From Megamonas sp. UBA1796 (GTDB taxonomy: Bacteria > Bacillota > Negativicutes > Selenomonadales > Selenomonadaceae), in assembly GCA_002319795.1 (NCBI GenBank), contig DCFU01000047.1:1-59268 (forward strand): a stretch of DNA of 59,268 nucleotides, read 5' to 3'. The notes under the pieces are model-generated. The model was not told the DNA's origin and did no database searches. It worked only from the letters and a program-made list of their open reading frames with translations. This document shows positions 42,352 through 50,721 of the stretch, one piece after another (within the stretch, counting starts at the first letter, position 1; each line of letters starts with the position of its first letter). Made by a program: the position numbers and the translations under genes.

Positions 42352-42425
42352 GTCCTTTCAGGGCTTTTATCAAAGCTTATTCTGCGGTACAATAAGCACA
42401 GACACCATGAATGGGAGTGGTTTTT

Positions 42426-42926
42426 GTGGAGCCTTTCTGGAAAAATTATGTTTATGCGGCACTTTTTCTGGCTGTGGCAGTTGCGATACAGAGTATACGG
42501 TTGGCTTTTCCTATGGTGCCCGGACCTGTGAATATGTTTTTTATTGGCAGTCTGGTAAATGCTGTGCTTGTCGTAGCTATGTGTGTGACGCAGCGAGCCT
42601 GGACGGCCGTCATTGGCATTTTTTTGCCGGTAATAGCTTTTTTGCAGGGCCAGTTGCCCGTTGCGCCCATGATTCCTGTTGTAGGCTTTGGCAACGTGGT
42701 TTTTGCGCTGGTAGCATGGAAGCTTTGGCGAAGCCGTTTCGTGTGGCTGGCTCCTGCTATTAAGGCAGGAATTCTTTATGGCGGAACCATGCTTGTATTA
42801 TCCTTGGTTGATTTGCCTGTGAGGCTCTCCGGCGTATTATCCTTTATGATGGGATGGCCGCAAATTATTACGGGAGGCCTGGGCATTTTTTTGGCCCGGA
42901 TTTTGCTTTTACGTTTGCCGCATTAA
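42426..42926 (+). CDS. Small polytopic membrane protein, possibly ECF-type substrate-binding subunit
   Basis: About 166 residues with five to six hydrophobic segments and few charges. The pattern (short helices, GPVNMFFIGSLVNAVLV, PMIPVVGFGNVVFALVAW) recalls the S components of energy-coupling factor vitamin transporters or related small membrane proteins. I cannot place it in a named family. An ATG at 42411 precedes it, but GGGAG at 42413-42417 favours the GTG at 42426. It follows the orphan regulator by 74 bases in the same direction. Confidence 0.7.
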   Translation: MEPFWKNYVYAALFLAVAVAIQSIRLAFPMVPGPVNMFFIGSLVNAVLVVAMCVTQRAWTAVIGIFLPVIAFLQGQLPVAPMIPVVGFGNVVFALVAWKLWRSRFVWLAPAIKAGILYGGTMLVLSLVDLPVRLSGVLSFMMGWPQIITGGLGIFLARILLLRLPH

Positions 42927-43006
42927 AAAGCATTTAATATTTTTGTGCAGATTACGATATATAAGATGCAGATATTCTTTTGCGATTTGAAGAAAGGGGG
43001 ATGCCT

Positions 43007-43447
43007 ATGAGCAGCGTAGATGCTATTAACAGCACGGCGACATCATGGGGTGTAACAGGGGCGAAGAGCACAAGCAAGAGTACCAGCTCGGCTTCAGATG
43101 ATTTTGCCAAGATCGTTAATAACCTGAAGTCTGGGAAGGCCGCCAACAGCTCCAACGATGATGACAACAAGGATACCGTCACGATCACGAAGGTCTTATC
43201 CGATGGATCTGTGCTTATCACGGTCATGAAGGGCGATCAAATTGTCTCGGAAACGAAAACATCGAGTGCAAAGCCGGATGAGAAAGCAAAAGTCTTGTCG
43301 GAAACAAAGAGCGGTGATATGGATTCTGACACCAAGGCCGCAGCATTGGATCCAACGAAAACGGGCATGCTTGCGCAGACATTGGATAAGTTCAATGCTA
43401 CTTCAACAAGTATAACGGAAGGCTCACTTTTTTCGGCAGATATTTGA
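43007..43447 (+). CDS. Unknown soluble protein rich in Ser, Thr, Lys and Asp
   Basis: A 146-residue protein that I do not recognise. It begins MSSVDAINSTATSWG, continues in a low-complexity stretch of serine, threonine and lysine, then has a short ordered-looking part (DTVTITKVLSDGSVLITVMKG) and another charged tail. No signal peptide, no membrane segment and only a faint resemblance to flagellar hook-assembly N-termini. AAAGGGGG just before supports translation; ATGs at 43001 and 43007 are both possible. It is flanked by a small membrane protein and the ung gene. Confidence 0.65.
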   Translation: MSSVDAINSTATSWGVTGAKSTSKSTSSASDDFAKIVNNLKSGKAANSSNDDDNKDTVTITKVLSDGSVLITVMKGDQIVSETKTSSAKPDEKAKVLSETKSGDMDSDTKAAALDPTKTGMLAQTLDKFNATSTSITEGSLFSADI

Positions 43448-43513
43448 ATTCTTTCGTATAGGAAAAGTTAGGGAAACATAATATAAATGGATTTATATCA
43501 TACGGATAGGATA

Positions 43514-43556
43514 GAAAACAGCCGTCAGCGAAGAAACCTGGCGGTTGTTTTCTTTT
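43514..43556 (+). terminator. Terminator before ung
   Basis: GAAAACAGCCGTCAG (43514-43528) pairs, with G-U pairs, with CTGGCGGTTGTTTTC (43538-43552), followed by TTTTG. An extended -10 for ung (TG-T-TATAAT, 43567-43575) comes directly after. Confidence 0.75.
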
Positions 43557-43604
43557 GCGGTGGATTTGTTATAATAGAAGAAGAACATCGCAGGGGGCGG
43601 AAAA

Positions 43605-44279
43605 ATGGAAATTTTTAAGAATGATTGGTCAGAACTTTTGACACCGGAGCTTACGCAGCCATATTATCTGAAGCTTCGGCAATTCCTTATCAATGAATAT
43701 CGTACACGGCGTATCTATCCCGATATGTATGATATATTCAATGCACTGCATTATACAAGCTATGAGGACGCAAAAGTGGTTATCCTCGGACAGGATCCAT
43801 ACCACGGGCCAGGACAGGCACATGGACTGAGTTTTTCCGTACAGCCGGGCATTGAGCCCCCGCCGTCCCTGCTGAATATTTTCAAGGAGCTTGCGACGGA
43901 CCTTGGCTGTACAGTGCCGAACAATGGTTGTCTGAAACCCTGGGCAGAGCAGGGTGTACTGCTTTTAAACACGGTGCTTACGGTGCGCGAGCATGCGGCA
44001 AATTCACATCATGGGCAGGGCTGGGAGGTTTTTACAGATAAAATCATTTCATTTCTGAATGAGAGAGAAAAACCGCTGGCATTTATCCTTTGGGGCAGTC
44101 CGGCGCGGCGAAAGAAAGAGATGATAACGAATCAAAATCATTTTATCGTGGAGTCACCGCATCCAAGTCCGCTTTCGGCCTCACGCGGTTTTTTTGGCAG
44201 CCGTCCATTCTCCAGAGTGAACGAGTTTTTGAAAAGTACAGGGCAGGAGCCTGTCAATTGGCAGCTGCCAAATATATAA
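43605..44279 (+). CDS. ung: Uracil-DNA glycosylase (family 1)
   Basis: A 224-residue Ung, normal length. The catalytic Asp64 is in GQDPYHGPGQAHGLSFSV, in the same position as E. coli Asp64. The uracil pocket and DNA loop follow: VLLLNTVLTVREHAANSH, ILWGSPARRKK and ESPHPSPLSASRGFFGSRPFSRVN. It removes uracil from DNA in base-excision repair. It has its own promoter with an extended -10 at 43567-43575. It is the one clear housekeeping protein gene among catabolic modules. Confidence 0.96.
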   Translation: MEIFKNDWSELLTPELTQPYYLKLRQFLINEYRTRRIYPDMYDIFNALHYTSYEDAKVVILGQDPYHGPGQAHGLSFSVQPGIEPPPSLLNIFKELATDLGCTVPNNGCLKPWAEQGVLLLNTVLTVREHAANSHHGQGWEVFTDKIISFLNEREKPLAFILWGSPARRKKEMITNQNHFIVESPHPSPLSASRGFFGSRPFSRVNEFLKSTGQEPVNWQLPNI

Positions 44280-44307
44280 TAAGGATTTTGTTCTTATTAT
44301 ATATTTG
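44269..44307 (+). other. A+T-rich 15-bp hairpin at the end of ung
   Basis: CAAATATATAATAAG (44269-44283) pairs perfectly with CTTATTATATATTTG (44293-44307), 9-base loop. It includes the ung stop codon and has no T-run after it, so it may protect the mRNA end, not terminate transcription. Confidence 0.55.
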
Positions 44308-44426
44308 CTTGCCGGATTGCGGCAGTTGGCAGGGATCCGATTGTTTTTAGTGAATGGAAAACAAGTTGGGAAAATAAAAATATAAGAAAATTTTCTATAA
44401 ATTCTATTGCGCCGCTGAATAAGACA

Positions 44427-44463
44427 TGCTATAATAAAAAACGTCTTGAAGGTTGACTGACAA
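44427..44463 (+). promoter_or_regulatory. Promoter and candidate operator of the gntR-type gene
   Basis: Extended -10 TGC-TATAAT (44427-44435). Downstream TTGACTGACAA (44453-44463), an imperfect palindrome of the TTG-N5-CAA form, like the second copy at 45192-45202 and close to the FadR-subfamily pattern TNGTNNNACNA. Confidence 0.6.
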
Positions 44464-44489
44464 GTTGCACAATAGCTTAGGGGTATTTT

Positions 44490-45170
44490 ATGGTACATAT
44501 TGTAAAAGCAAATGTAACGCAACAAGTATTTGAGTATCTTAGAGAGAATATTGAAAATGGGACATGGCCGATAGGCTCCAAGATTCCTTCTGAAAATGAG
44601 CTCACGAAAATTCTGTCTGTGAGCAGATCCAGCATTCGTATGGCTATACAGCAGTGCATTGCACTTGATGTACTGGAAAGCCAGCATGGGCGTGGGACTT
44701 TCGTAAAGCATAATGATGTGAGTGGTATTATCGGTACGGTAAATACGCTGAACGAAACGGATTATGATGATATTTGCGAAGTATTGGAGTTTCGTAAGAT
44801 CATAGAGAAGGAAAGCGCATGTATGGCTGCGCAGCATGCTGCGCCGGAGCATATAGTGGCATTGGAAGCTTGTTTGCAGAAAATGAAAGACAGCATTGGC
44901 AATGCGGATGCGTTTGTCTATCAGGACATGCTGTTCCATAAAGAGATATGTAAAGCTGCAGGAAATCATATCTTGGAATTTTCTTTGTGCAATGTTTTTG
45001 ACAAAACGGTTCACAGCCACAAACAAATCAATGATTTGTTTGGTTATAAGGATGGCATCTACTATCATACGATGCTTTTGAAAGCAATTCAGGAGAAGAA
45101 CCCTAAAAAGGCAAAGCATTTTATGAAGGAACATTTGCAGCAGGCTATTGATACTTTGAGAACAGGCTGA
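44490..45170 (+). CDS. GntR family regulator, FadR subfamily
   Basis: A 226-residue GntR/FadR protein. The winged helix is residues 5-75 (VFEYLRENIENGTWPIGSKIPSENELTKILSVSRSSIRMAIQQC). The all-helical FCD sensor domain follows, with metal-binding residues in DMLFHKEICKAAGNH and HTMLLKAI. It stands before the MHS transporter, ManD/RspA, RspB and SDR genes and is probably their repressor, responding to a hexonate or uronate. Two TTG-N5-CAA sites flank the gene. Start ATG at 44490. Confidence 0.92.
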   Translation: MVHIVKANVTQQVFEYLRENIENGTWPIGSKIPSENELTKILSVSRSSIRMAIQQCIALDVLESQHGRGTFVKHNDVSGIIGTVNTLNETDYDDICEVLEFRKIIEKESACMAAQHAAPEHIVALEACLQKMKDSIGNADAFVYQDMLFHKEICKAAGNHILEFSLCNVFDKTVHSHKQINDLFGYKDGIYYHTMLLKAIQEKNPKKAKHFMKEHLQQAIDTLRTG

Positions 45171-45191
45171 GGTCTGTTTTCTTCAAGCAAC

Positions 45192-45202
45192 TTGTAAGAC
45201 AA
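45192..45202. promoter_or_regulatory. Second GntR/FadR-type operator candidate
   Basis: TTGTAAGACAA fits TNGTNNNACNA exactly. It lies 22 bases after the regulator stop, ahead of the transporter remnant and the MHS gene. Confidence 0.55.
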
Positions 45203-45219
45203 CAGACAACGGACAAGAA

Positions 45220-45420
45220 GTGGAGGAAAAATGATGAAAATAGGAAGAGTGGCTATATTCTCATAATATTCTAATTCTGGTAATTATTTAGGCAAGGCTA
45301 TTCTTCTCGTTGGCGGTGAATATTTGGAATAATAGGATGTATCCCAACTTCGTGCAGACTCTGAATTATGATGCAGCGGTCATGCATATGGTGTCTTTTC
45401 TTTTATTTAAAACCGAGTAA
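45220..45420 (+). pseudogene. Remnant of the 5' end of an MFS transporter gene
   Basis: A good ribosome site (TGGAGGAAAA, 45221-45230) and ATG at 45231 open a frame that stops after 11 codons (MMKIGRVAIFS). In a shifted frame from 45270 the sequence reads hydrophobic and transporter-like (ARLFFSLAVNIWNNRMYPNF, then a segment like VQTLNYDAAVMHMVSFLLF) with one internal stop, until TAA at 45418. That pattern looks like the first helix and loop of a sugar-acid MFS protein whose remainder is lost. The intact MHS gene follows. It may instead be a translated leader; the assignment is from pattern only. Confidence 0.4.
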
Positions 45421-45472
45421 CATTTTGTTTGTAAATTGTTCGAAGCTTTGAAATGAAAGGTTGTGTAATATA

Positions 45473-46807
45473 GTGAAGCCAAAATACGATTATGAAATTG
45501 AGACAAAGGAATTAGTTAAGGTGGCTGCAAGCGGATGGCTTGGTACGGCAATGGAATTCATGGATTTTCAATTATATTCTTTAGCAGCGGCTATTGTATT
45601 TAATGAAATTTTTTTCCCGAATGCGAGTCCTGCGATGGGTTTGATTATGTCAATGGGAACTTATGGTGCCGGTTATATTGCCAGACTCGTGGGAGCCTAT
45701 ATTTTTGGCCGGATAGGAGATAAGGTGGGACGCAGAACGGTCCTGTTTGCTACCATAACGCTTATGGGATTAGCCTCTACACTGATTGGTTTCTTACCGA
45801 CGTATCAGGAAGTTGGGATATTGGCTCCTATTGGTCTGGTTGTCCTGCGAATTTTCCAGGGTTTAGGTGCCGGGGCGGAAATCAGCGGAGCCAGTGTCAT
45901 GGTAGCTGAATTTTCGAAAGTAAAGCACAGAGGATTAGTTGGCAGTTTAGTTTGCTTGGGCACTTCTTCGGGGACATTGTTAGCAAATTTAATTTGGACG
46001 ATAATTCTTATGATGGTAAGTAAGGAAGATTTGCTTACATGGGGATGGAGAATTCCTTTTTATGCATCTTTCATTGTTATGATTGCTGCGATTCTTATTC
46101 GAATGTTCGTCAAGGAAAGTCCGGTTATGGCGGCTAAGGGAAAACTGTTGGAAGAAGAAAGAAAAGAAAAAGCCCAGGGAGTTATTACCAAAACCAGGAA
46201 AAAAGGGAAAAAGAGTTTCCTTGTTGCTATGGGATTGCGTTTTGGGCAAGCTGGCAACAGTGGATTAATGCAAACCTATTTGGCAGGTTTTATTATTACG
46301 GTACTTACTATGCAAAAAATTGTTGCTACGAACGCGAATATATTTTCGTCCTTAATTTCATTTTTGACTATACCGTTAGTGGGATATTTGGGCGATCGAT
46401 TTGGAAGAAGAAAAATATATATGATCTTGTCTCTGGCAATGGCAGTTTACGCAATTCCGATGATGTTGATGATAACTTCTCAAAATATTGTATTGTTAAC
46501 CGTTGGACTGACTATCGGATTGAATGTTGGGGTTCAAGGCCTGGCTGCCTTGGAAAATGTAGCATTGACCGAATTGTTCGGAGCTAGAAACCGTATGACG
46601 CTTGTTTCGCTCTCAAAGGAAATAGCCGGTCTGGTTGCTGTTGGATTTGGGCCTTTGATCGCTGCCAGCTTAGTGACAGCTGCAACCGGAAGCTGGGTGC
46701 CTGTGGCAATTATGATTATTGTTTTCTCGCTTTCAACCTTTTTGAGTGCCTATGTTTCAGAAGATATGACAGGGAGAGATTTAAATGAATTGGATGACGC
46801 AATGTAA
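45473..46807 (+). CDS. MFS transporter, metabolite:H+ symporter (MHS) family
   Basis: A 444-residue, twelve-helix transporter. GRIGDKVGRRTVLFATITLMG is the loop-2 signature, and RIFQGLGAGAEISGASVMVAEF with AEFSKVKHRGLVGS are typical of MHS carriers (ShiA/ProP group). GAAAGG upstream supports the GTG at 45473 as start, better than a TTG at 45461 that overlaps it. It follows the GntR regulator and a transporter remnant, and precedes the ManD/RspA gene, so it probably imports a sugar acid. Confidence 0.88.
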   Translation: MKPKYDYEIETKELVKVAASGWLGTAMEFMDFQLYSLAAAIVFNEIFFPNASPAMGLIMSMGTYGAGYIARLVGAYIFGRIGDKVGRRTVLFATITLMGLASTLIGFLPTYQEVGILAPIGLVVLRIFQGLGAGAEISGASVMVAEFSKVKHRGLVGSLVCLGTSSGTLLANLIWTIILMMVSKEDLLTWGWRIPFYASFIVMIAAILIRMFVKESPVMAAKGKLLEEERKEKAQGVITKTRKKGKKSFLVAMGLRFGQAGNSGLMQTYLAGFIITVLTMQKIVATNANIFSSLISFLTIPLVGYLGDRFGRRKIYMILSLAMAVYAIPMMLMITSQNIVLLTVGLTIGLNVGVQGLAALENVALTELFGARNRMTLVSLSKEIAGLVAVGFGPLIAASLVTAATGSWVPVAIMIIVFSLSTFLSAYVSEDMTGRDLNELDDAM

Positions 46808-47112
46808 ATTACGGTAGGATTCTTCAAATGCGATGAATTAAAAAAGTTCATGTTACCAATATTTATTTTGCATATTTGAAATCAAACATCGGCTAAGTTG
46901 GCGGAATTGCCGGCTTAGCCGAAAAAAAATCGGTTATTTTTTCGGATCCGGCAGGTTTTCAGATGCAGATGCAGCCCTATGCGTAGGCTGCAATCTTCAA
47001 ATGGAATCATATGAACAATACCAGAGGATTTGTGCGTCAAGTCAGGCTAAACCTGTTTCCTCTGCAACAAAGCTTTATAAGACAACATGAAAATAATAAT
47101 GGAGGATTGAGG
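46808..47112 (+). other. 305-base gap with nested hairpins between the MHS and manD-type genes
   Basis: CGGCTAAG (46890-46897) pairs with CTTAGCCG (46914-46921) around an inner GGC/GCC. The same right arm begins an overlapping hairpin, CCGAAAAAA (from 46919) with TTTTTTCGG (to 46944). The second, U-rich form could act as a terminator, the first as an antiterminator. No gene is visible; the upstream extension of the next frame has no ribosome site. Confidence 0.45.
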
Positions 47113-48360
47113 ATGGCTACAATTATTACAGATGTGAAAGTGATTTTAACAGCACCAGAAGGTATAAATCTTGTAGTTGTTAAGATTGTAACCAATCAAG
47201 ATGGGTTATATGGACTTGGTTGCGCAACCTTTGCTTATCGTCATTTAGCGGTCAAATGCGTTATTGAAGAATATTTAAAACCCTTACTAATCGGACGTTG
47301 TGCGGAAAATATTGAAGAACTGTGGCAGCTTATGCATCAAAATGGATACTGGCGTAATGGACCAATTGAAAACAATGCGATTTCCGGCATTGATATGGCT
47401 CTCTGGGATATCAAGGGAAAAATGGCAAATATGCCGTTGTACCAGCTTTTGGGCGGCAAATGCCGGGAAGCTGTGCCCGTGTATCGTCACGCGGAAGGCA
47501 AGGATCTGGATGAAATTTGTGAGAACATTCAACGGTTTCATGAAATGGGGATCCGCCATATCCGCTGCCAGTGTGGTGGATATGGTGGCAGTGGATATGG
47601 CAAAGCACCTGGTACTGCGCCGAGGGGAGCGGAAGACGGTGTTTATCTCGATAGCCGTAAATATATGCGTGACACAGTTAAATTATTTGAGGGAATCCGT
47701 AGCAAGCTCGGTTTTGAGATTGAGCTCATACATGATATCCACGAACGCATCAGTCCACGTGAGGCGATTGGCTTTGTGAAAGAACTGGAGCCGTACAAGC
47801 TCTTTTTTGTTGAGGATGCAATCCCCTTGGAACAGGGAACCTGGTATCGTAAGCTGCGTGAGCAAACAACGACGCCTTTGGCGCAGGGGGAGCTCTTCAA
47901 TAATCCGGCGGAATGGAAGTACTTGATTACCGAGCAGCTCATTGATTTTATTCGCGTGCATCTGAGCCAGATCGGCGGCATCACACCGGCACGCAAGCTG
48001 CAGATATTAGCCGAACAGTTCGGTGTAAAAACAGCCTGGCATGGTCCGGGGGATATGTCACCGCTTGCACATGCAGCCAATATCCATATCGATTTGGCAG
48101 CACCCAATTTTGGTGTGCAGGAATGGTCCGGCATTGAACCACCGAATTTTGTAATCCAAGATCTTAAGGGACCACATGGTGCCTTGCTGGAAGTGTTCCC
48201 GGGCTTGCCGGAATTCAGCGACGGTTATGTATATGCGAATGATCGTCCGGGCCTGGGAGTGGATCTGAATGAAAAAGAAGCTGCCAAATATCCATGTGAG
48301 AATACGGTGACTACTTGGACACAGACCAGAAATGTGGATGGATCTTTGCAGACGCCATAA
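47113..48360 (+). CDS. rspA: Enolase-superfamily sugar-acid dehydratase (ManD/RspA-like)
   Basis: A 415-residue protein of the mandelate racemase/enolase superfamily, ManD group. The N-terminal capping domain has ATFAYRHLAVKCVIEEYLKP. The barrel holds metal ligands in ELIHDIHERISP (Asp), FFVEDAIPLEQ (Glu) and LAQGELFNNP (Glu); the catalytic region includes HGPGDMSPLAHAAN. ManD enzymes dehydrate D-mannonate or D-gluconate to 2-keto-3-deoxy acids, some with very low activity, and E. coli RspA is in this group. The ATG at 47113 has GGAGG at 47101. A zinc dehydrogenase like RspB follows. Substrate uncertain; symbol by similarity. Confidence 0.88.
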   Translation: MATIITDVKVILTAPEGINLVVVKIVTNQDGLYGLGCATFAYRHLAVKCVIEEYLKPLLIGRCAENIEELWQLMHQNGYWRNGPIENNAISGIDMALWDIKGKMANMPLYQLLGGKCREAVPVYRHAEGKDLDEICENIQRFHEMGIRHIRCQCGGYGGSGYGKAPGTAPRGAEDGVYLDSRKYMRDTVKLFEGIRSKLGFEIELIHDIHERISPREAIGFVKELEPYKLFFVEDAIPLEQGTWYRKLREQTTTPLAQGELFNNPAEWKYLITEQLIDFIRVHLSQIGGITPARKLQILAEQFGVKTAWHGPGDMSPLAHAANIHIDLAAPNFGVQEWSGIEPPNFVIQDLKGPHGALLEVFPGLPEFSDGYVYANDRPGLGVDLNEKEAAKYPCENTVTTWTQTRNVDGSLQTP

Positions 48361-48520
48361 AAGAAGCAGCGGCGGTTCTTTCTATAAGGTATAGCTATGT
48401 TATATAATTAAGTAAATGTGCGTTGGTGGTTTATCATCCAACAGAGTTGCTGCGTTTTTGTTGGAGTTCATGGTAAGCCCAGGAATAAAATAGAAAACAG
48501 GTACGTTTTCTTCATAAAAA

Positions 48521-48562
48521 ATAAATTTTGTAAGTTGGCGGTCAGCTGCTTACAAAATTTAT
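48521..48562. other. 14-bp inverted repeat in the leader of the rspB-like gene
   Basis: ATAAATTTTGTAAG (48521-48534) pairs perfectly with CTTACAAAATTTAT (48549-48562). It ends 19 bases before the ribosome site. No T-run follows, so an operator or an mRNA stability element is more likely than a terminator. Confidence 0.5.
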
Positions 48563-48595
48563 TATGCGGGATTTATTTAAAGAGGAGTGATTGTA

Positions 48596-49627
48596 ATGAA
48601 AGAAGTTGTTGTCGTAAGCCCACATAAGGTGGAAGTTCGGGAGGTTCCAATTCCCAAAATCGAAAATGATTATGATGTTCTGGTAGAAATGAAATCTGCT
48701 GGTGTATGCGGGAGTGATTTTCATATCTATCATGGAACGAATCCGTGCTCTACGTATCCGCGGATTCCGGGACATGAGAATGCGGGAGTGGTGGCAGCTG
48801 TCGGTAAAAAGGTATCGAAGGTCAAGGTGGGAGACCATGTTATTGTTGACCTCATTATGACTTGCGGGACTTGTTATCAATGTAAAATCGGCCGCAAAAA
48901 TGTATGTGAAAATGTACGTGTGCGTGGTTCCGGAGCAGATGGCGGCTGGCGGGAATATTTTACGGCGCCGGAACCTGAGGTGTATAAAATCAGTCCGGAG
49001 GTTTCATGGGAGGATGCGGCACTTGTTGAGCCTTTTGCTATAGGTGCCCATTGTACAAGTCGCGGCCGTGTGGTTCCTGATGATACGGTGCTTATCCTTG
49101 GTACGGGAACCATCGGATCGATTATCCTTCAGACTTGTAAAGCTAAAGGCTGTAAAACAATTATTTGTTGTGATATCAGTGATACTTCGCTGGAACGTGC
49201 CAAAAGCTATGGGGCAGATTATGTGATCAATTCCCGTAGCGAGGATATGGTAAAACGCATTCAGGAAATAACGCAAGGCAAAGGTGTTACGATTGCGTTT
49301 GATTCAGCGTGCTTCAAAGGCTCGCTTACGATGATCATGCAGCCGGGTATTGTGTGTAATGCGGGCCGTATTGTTCCTATGGGGTTTGTTACGGAGCCGG
49401 AAGCGATTACCCAGGCTATGATCAATCAGCGTGAGCTCGATATCATTGGTTCCCGCATGTCCTGTTTCCAGTTTGAGCCAACAATCCGGCATATGGAAAA
49501 TCATGATTTCAAGCTTGCGGGGATTGCTACGAATTTCATTAAATTTAGTAATATCCAGGAGGTATTTGACCATATGGATCATCCGGATCCGGCAGTGAAA
49601 AAAATGGTCGTTTTATTTGATGAGTAA
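48596..49627 (+). CDS. rspB: Zinc-dependent MDR dehydrogenase (RspB-like)
   Basis: A 343-residue medium-chain dehydrogenase. The catalytic zinc site is SAGVCGSDFHIYHGTNPC and GHENAGVV, and the structural zinc cluster is CGTCYQCKIGRKNVC (about residues 90-104). The Rossmann motif is GTGTIGS near residue 165. It resembles E. coli RspB along its length, and rspA-rspB pairs are known to occur together. It should oxidise a sugar acid or its derivative with NAD. GAGGAG just before the ATG at 48596 decides the start over an upstream GTG at 48587. Confidence 0.88.
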   Translation: MKEVVVVSPHKVEVREVPIPKIENDYDVLVEMKSAGVCGSDFHIYHGTNPCSTYPRIPGHENAGVVAAVGKKVSKVKVGDHVIVDLIMTCGTCYQCKIGRKNVCENVRVRGSGADGGWREYFTAPEPEVYKISPEVSWEDAALVEPFAIGAHCTSRGRVVPDDTVLILGTGTIGSIILQTCKAKGCKTIICCDISDTSLERAKSYGADYVINSRSEDMVKRIQEITQGKGVTIAFDSACFKGSLTMIMQPGIVCNAGRIVPMGFVTEPEAITQAMINQRELDIIGSRMSCFQFEPTIRHMENHDFKLAGIATNFIKFSNIQEVFDHMDHPDPAVKKMVVLFDE

Positions 49628-49656
49628 AATTCATATCATGAAAAGGAGCAATAAAA

Positions 49657-50418
49657 ATGGAGCTTTTTAATATCAAAGGGAAAAAAGCATTGGTCACAGG
49701 AAGTACACGTGGCTTAGGGTACGGTATGGCGGAAGGACTTATGGAAGCAGGCTGTGAGGTTGTGCTTGTAGGAACTTCTGATAAGGTTTTTGAAGTAGCA
49801 AAGAATTTTTGTGACCGGGGCTTCAAATGCCATGGCGTAAAGGGAAACTTTGAGAAGCGTGAGGAAGTTTATCGTGTTTTTAACGAAGCCCTGGAACATT
49901 TGGGTGGAGAGCTTGATATCCTTGTACCGGCGCATGGCATTCAGCGCAGGTACAGCGCAGAGGCTTTTCCAGTAGAAGAATGGGATCGTGTTCTCAACGT
50001 GAATTTGAACTCAGTGTTCATCCTTTGCCAGGAAGCAGCAAAAGTTATGTTAAAGAAAGGCTATGGCAAGATTGTTACAATTGCTTCGATGGTATCCTTT
50101 TTTGGCGGGCAGACAGTTCCGGCATATTCGGCGGCTAAAGGCGGTATAGCGCAGATGACAAAGGAAATGAGCAATGATTGGATTAGCAGAGGCATTAATA
50201 TCAATGCGATTGCACCTGGTTATATGGCAACGCAAATGAATGAAGCACTTTTGGATCAATCGAATCCGCGCTATAAGGAAATTACAGACCGGATACCGGC
50301 CCATCGCTGGGGAACGGGAGAAGATATGAAAGGAACGTGTATCTTCTTGTGTTCGCATGCAAGCGATTATCTGGGCGGCACAATCATTCCGGTCGATGGC
50401 GGGTATCTTGTAAAATAA
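49657..50418 (+). CDS. SDR oxidoreductase (gluconate 5-dehydrogenase/KduD-like)
   Basis: A 253-residue short-chain dehydrogenase. The cofactor motif is TGSTRGLGYGMAEGL (residues 14-28). The catalytic set follows: NSVFILCQEAA (Asn), TIASMVSFFGG (Ser) and YSAAKGG (Tyr, Lys). The overall pattern is that of 2-deoxy-D-gluconate/5-keto-gluconate oxidoreductases. Last gene of the GntR-controlled module with MHS transporter, ManD/RspA and RspB. It probably reduces or oxidises a keto-sugar acid. AAAAGGAGCAATAAAA precedes the ATG. Confidence 0.9.
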   Translation: MELFNIKGKKALVTGSTRGLGYGMAEGLMEAGCEVVLVGTSDKVFEVAKNFCDRGFKCHGVKGNFEKREEVYRVFNEALEHLGGELDILVPAHGIQRRYSAEAFPVEEWDRVLNVNLNSVFILCQEAAKVMLKKGYGKIVTIASMVSFFGGQTVPAYSAAKGGIAQMTKEMSNDWISRGININAIAPGYMATQMNEALLDQSNPRYKEITDRIPAHRWGTGEDMKGTCIFLCSHASDYLGGTIIPVDGGYLVK

Positions 50419-50561
50419 ATGGGATATTCCTGTGGCAGGGAAGTATCTCTTTGATCTGTCTGTTTGACAGAAAAATGATGATTTAATGCCGCCTATATTC
50501 ACTGGTTTGCTAAGAGGTCGTATTTTTGTTTAGAATAATACAGCATACTTTTACCCTCGTA

Positions 50562-50692
50562 TTGTAAAAAGAAGAGATATCTGCTATCCTATAACCATCA
50601 TCCTTTTGGTTTTGAGGATATAGATAATTGCATATCTGATTTTAGCAAAGAAGCTTTTGGCCTTTTAGGGGCCAAGGGCTTTTTTTGTTATT
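50562..50692 (+). promoter_or_regulatory. Attenuator-like leader of the amino acid ABC transporter operon
   Basis: Promoter TTGTAA (50562-50567), 17-base spacer, extended -10 TGC-TATCCT (50582-50590). The leader can form two small hairpins (ATCC...GGAT; AGATA...TATCT) and then a terminator: GCTTTTGGCC (50653-50662) with GGCCAAGGGC, followed by T7. The bases CTTTTGG occur twice (50603-50609 and 50654-50660), so the first copy could compete for the terminator arm. Only about 30 bases lie between terminator and gene start. Confidence 0.65.
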
Positions 50693-50721
50693 TTACAGGA
50701 GGGCAGGGAGGAGTGAGCAGA

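Noticed and set aside
44181..45134. 317-codon minus-strand frame across the gntR-type gene
   Set aside because: Antisense shadow; it runs through the ung end hairpin and the regulator promoter, and has no start signal.
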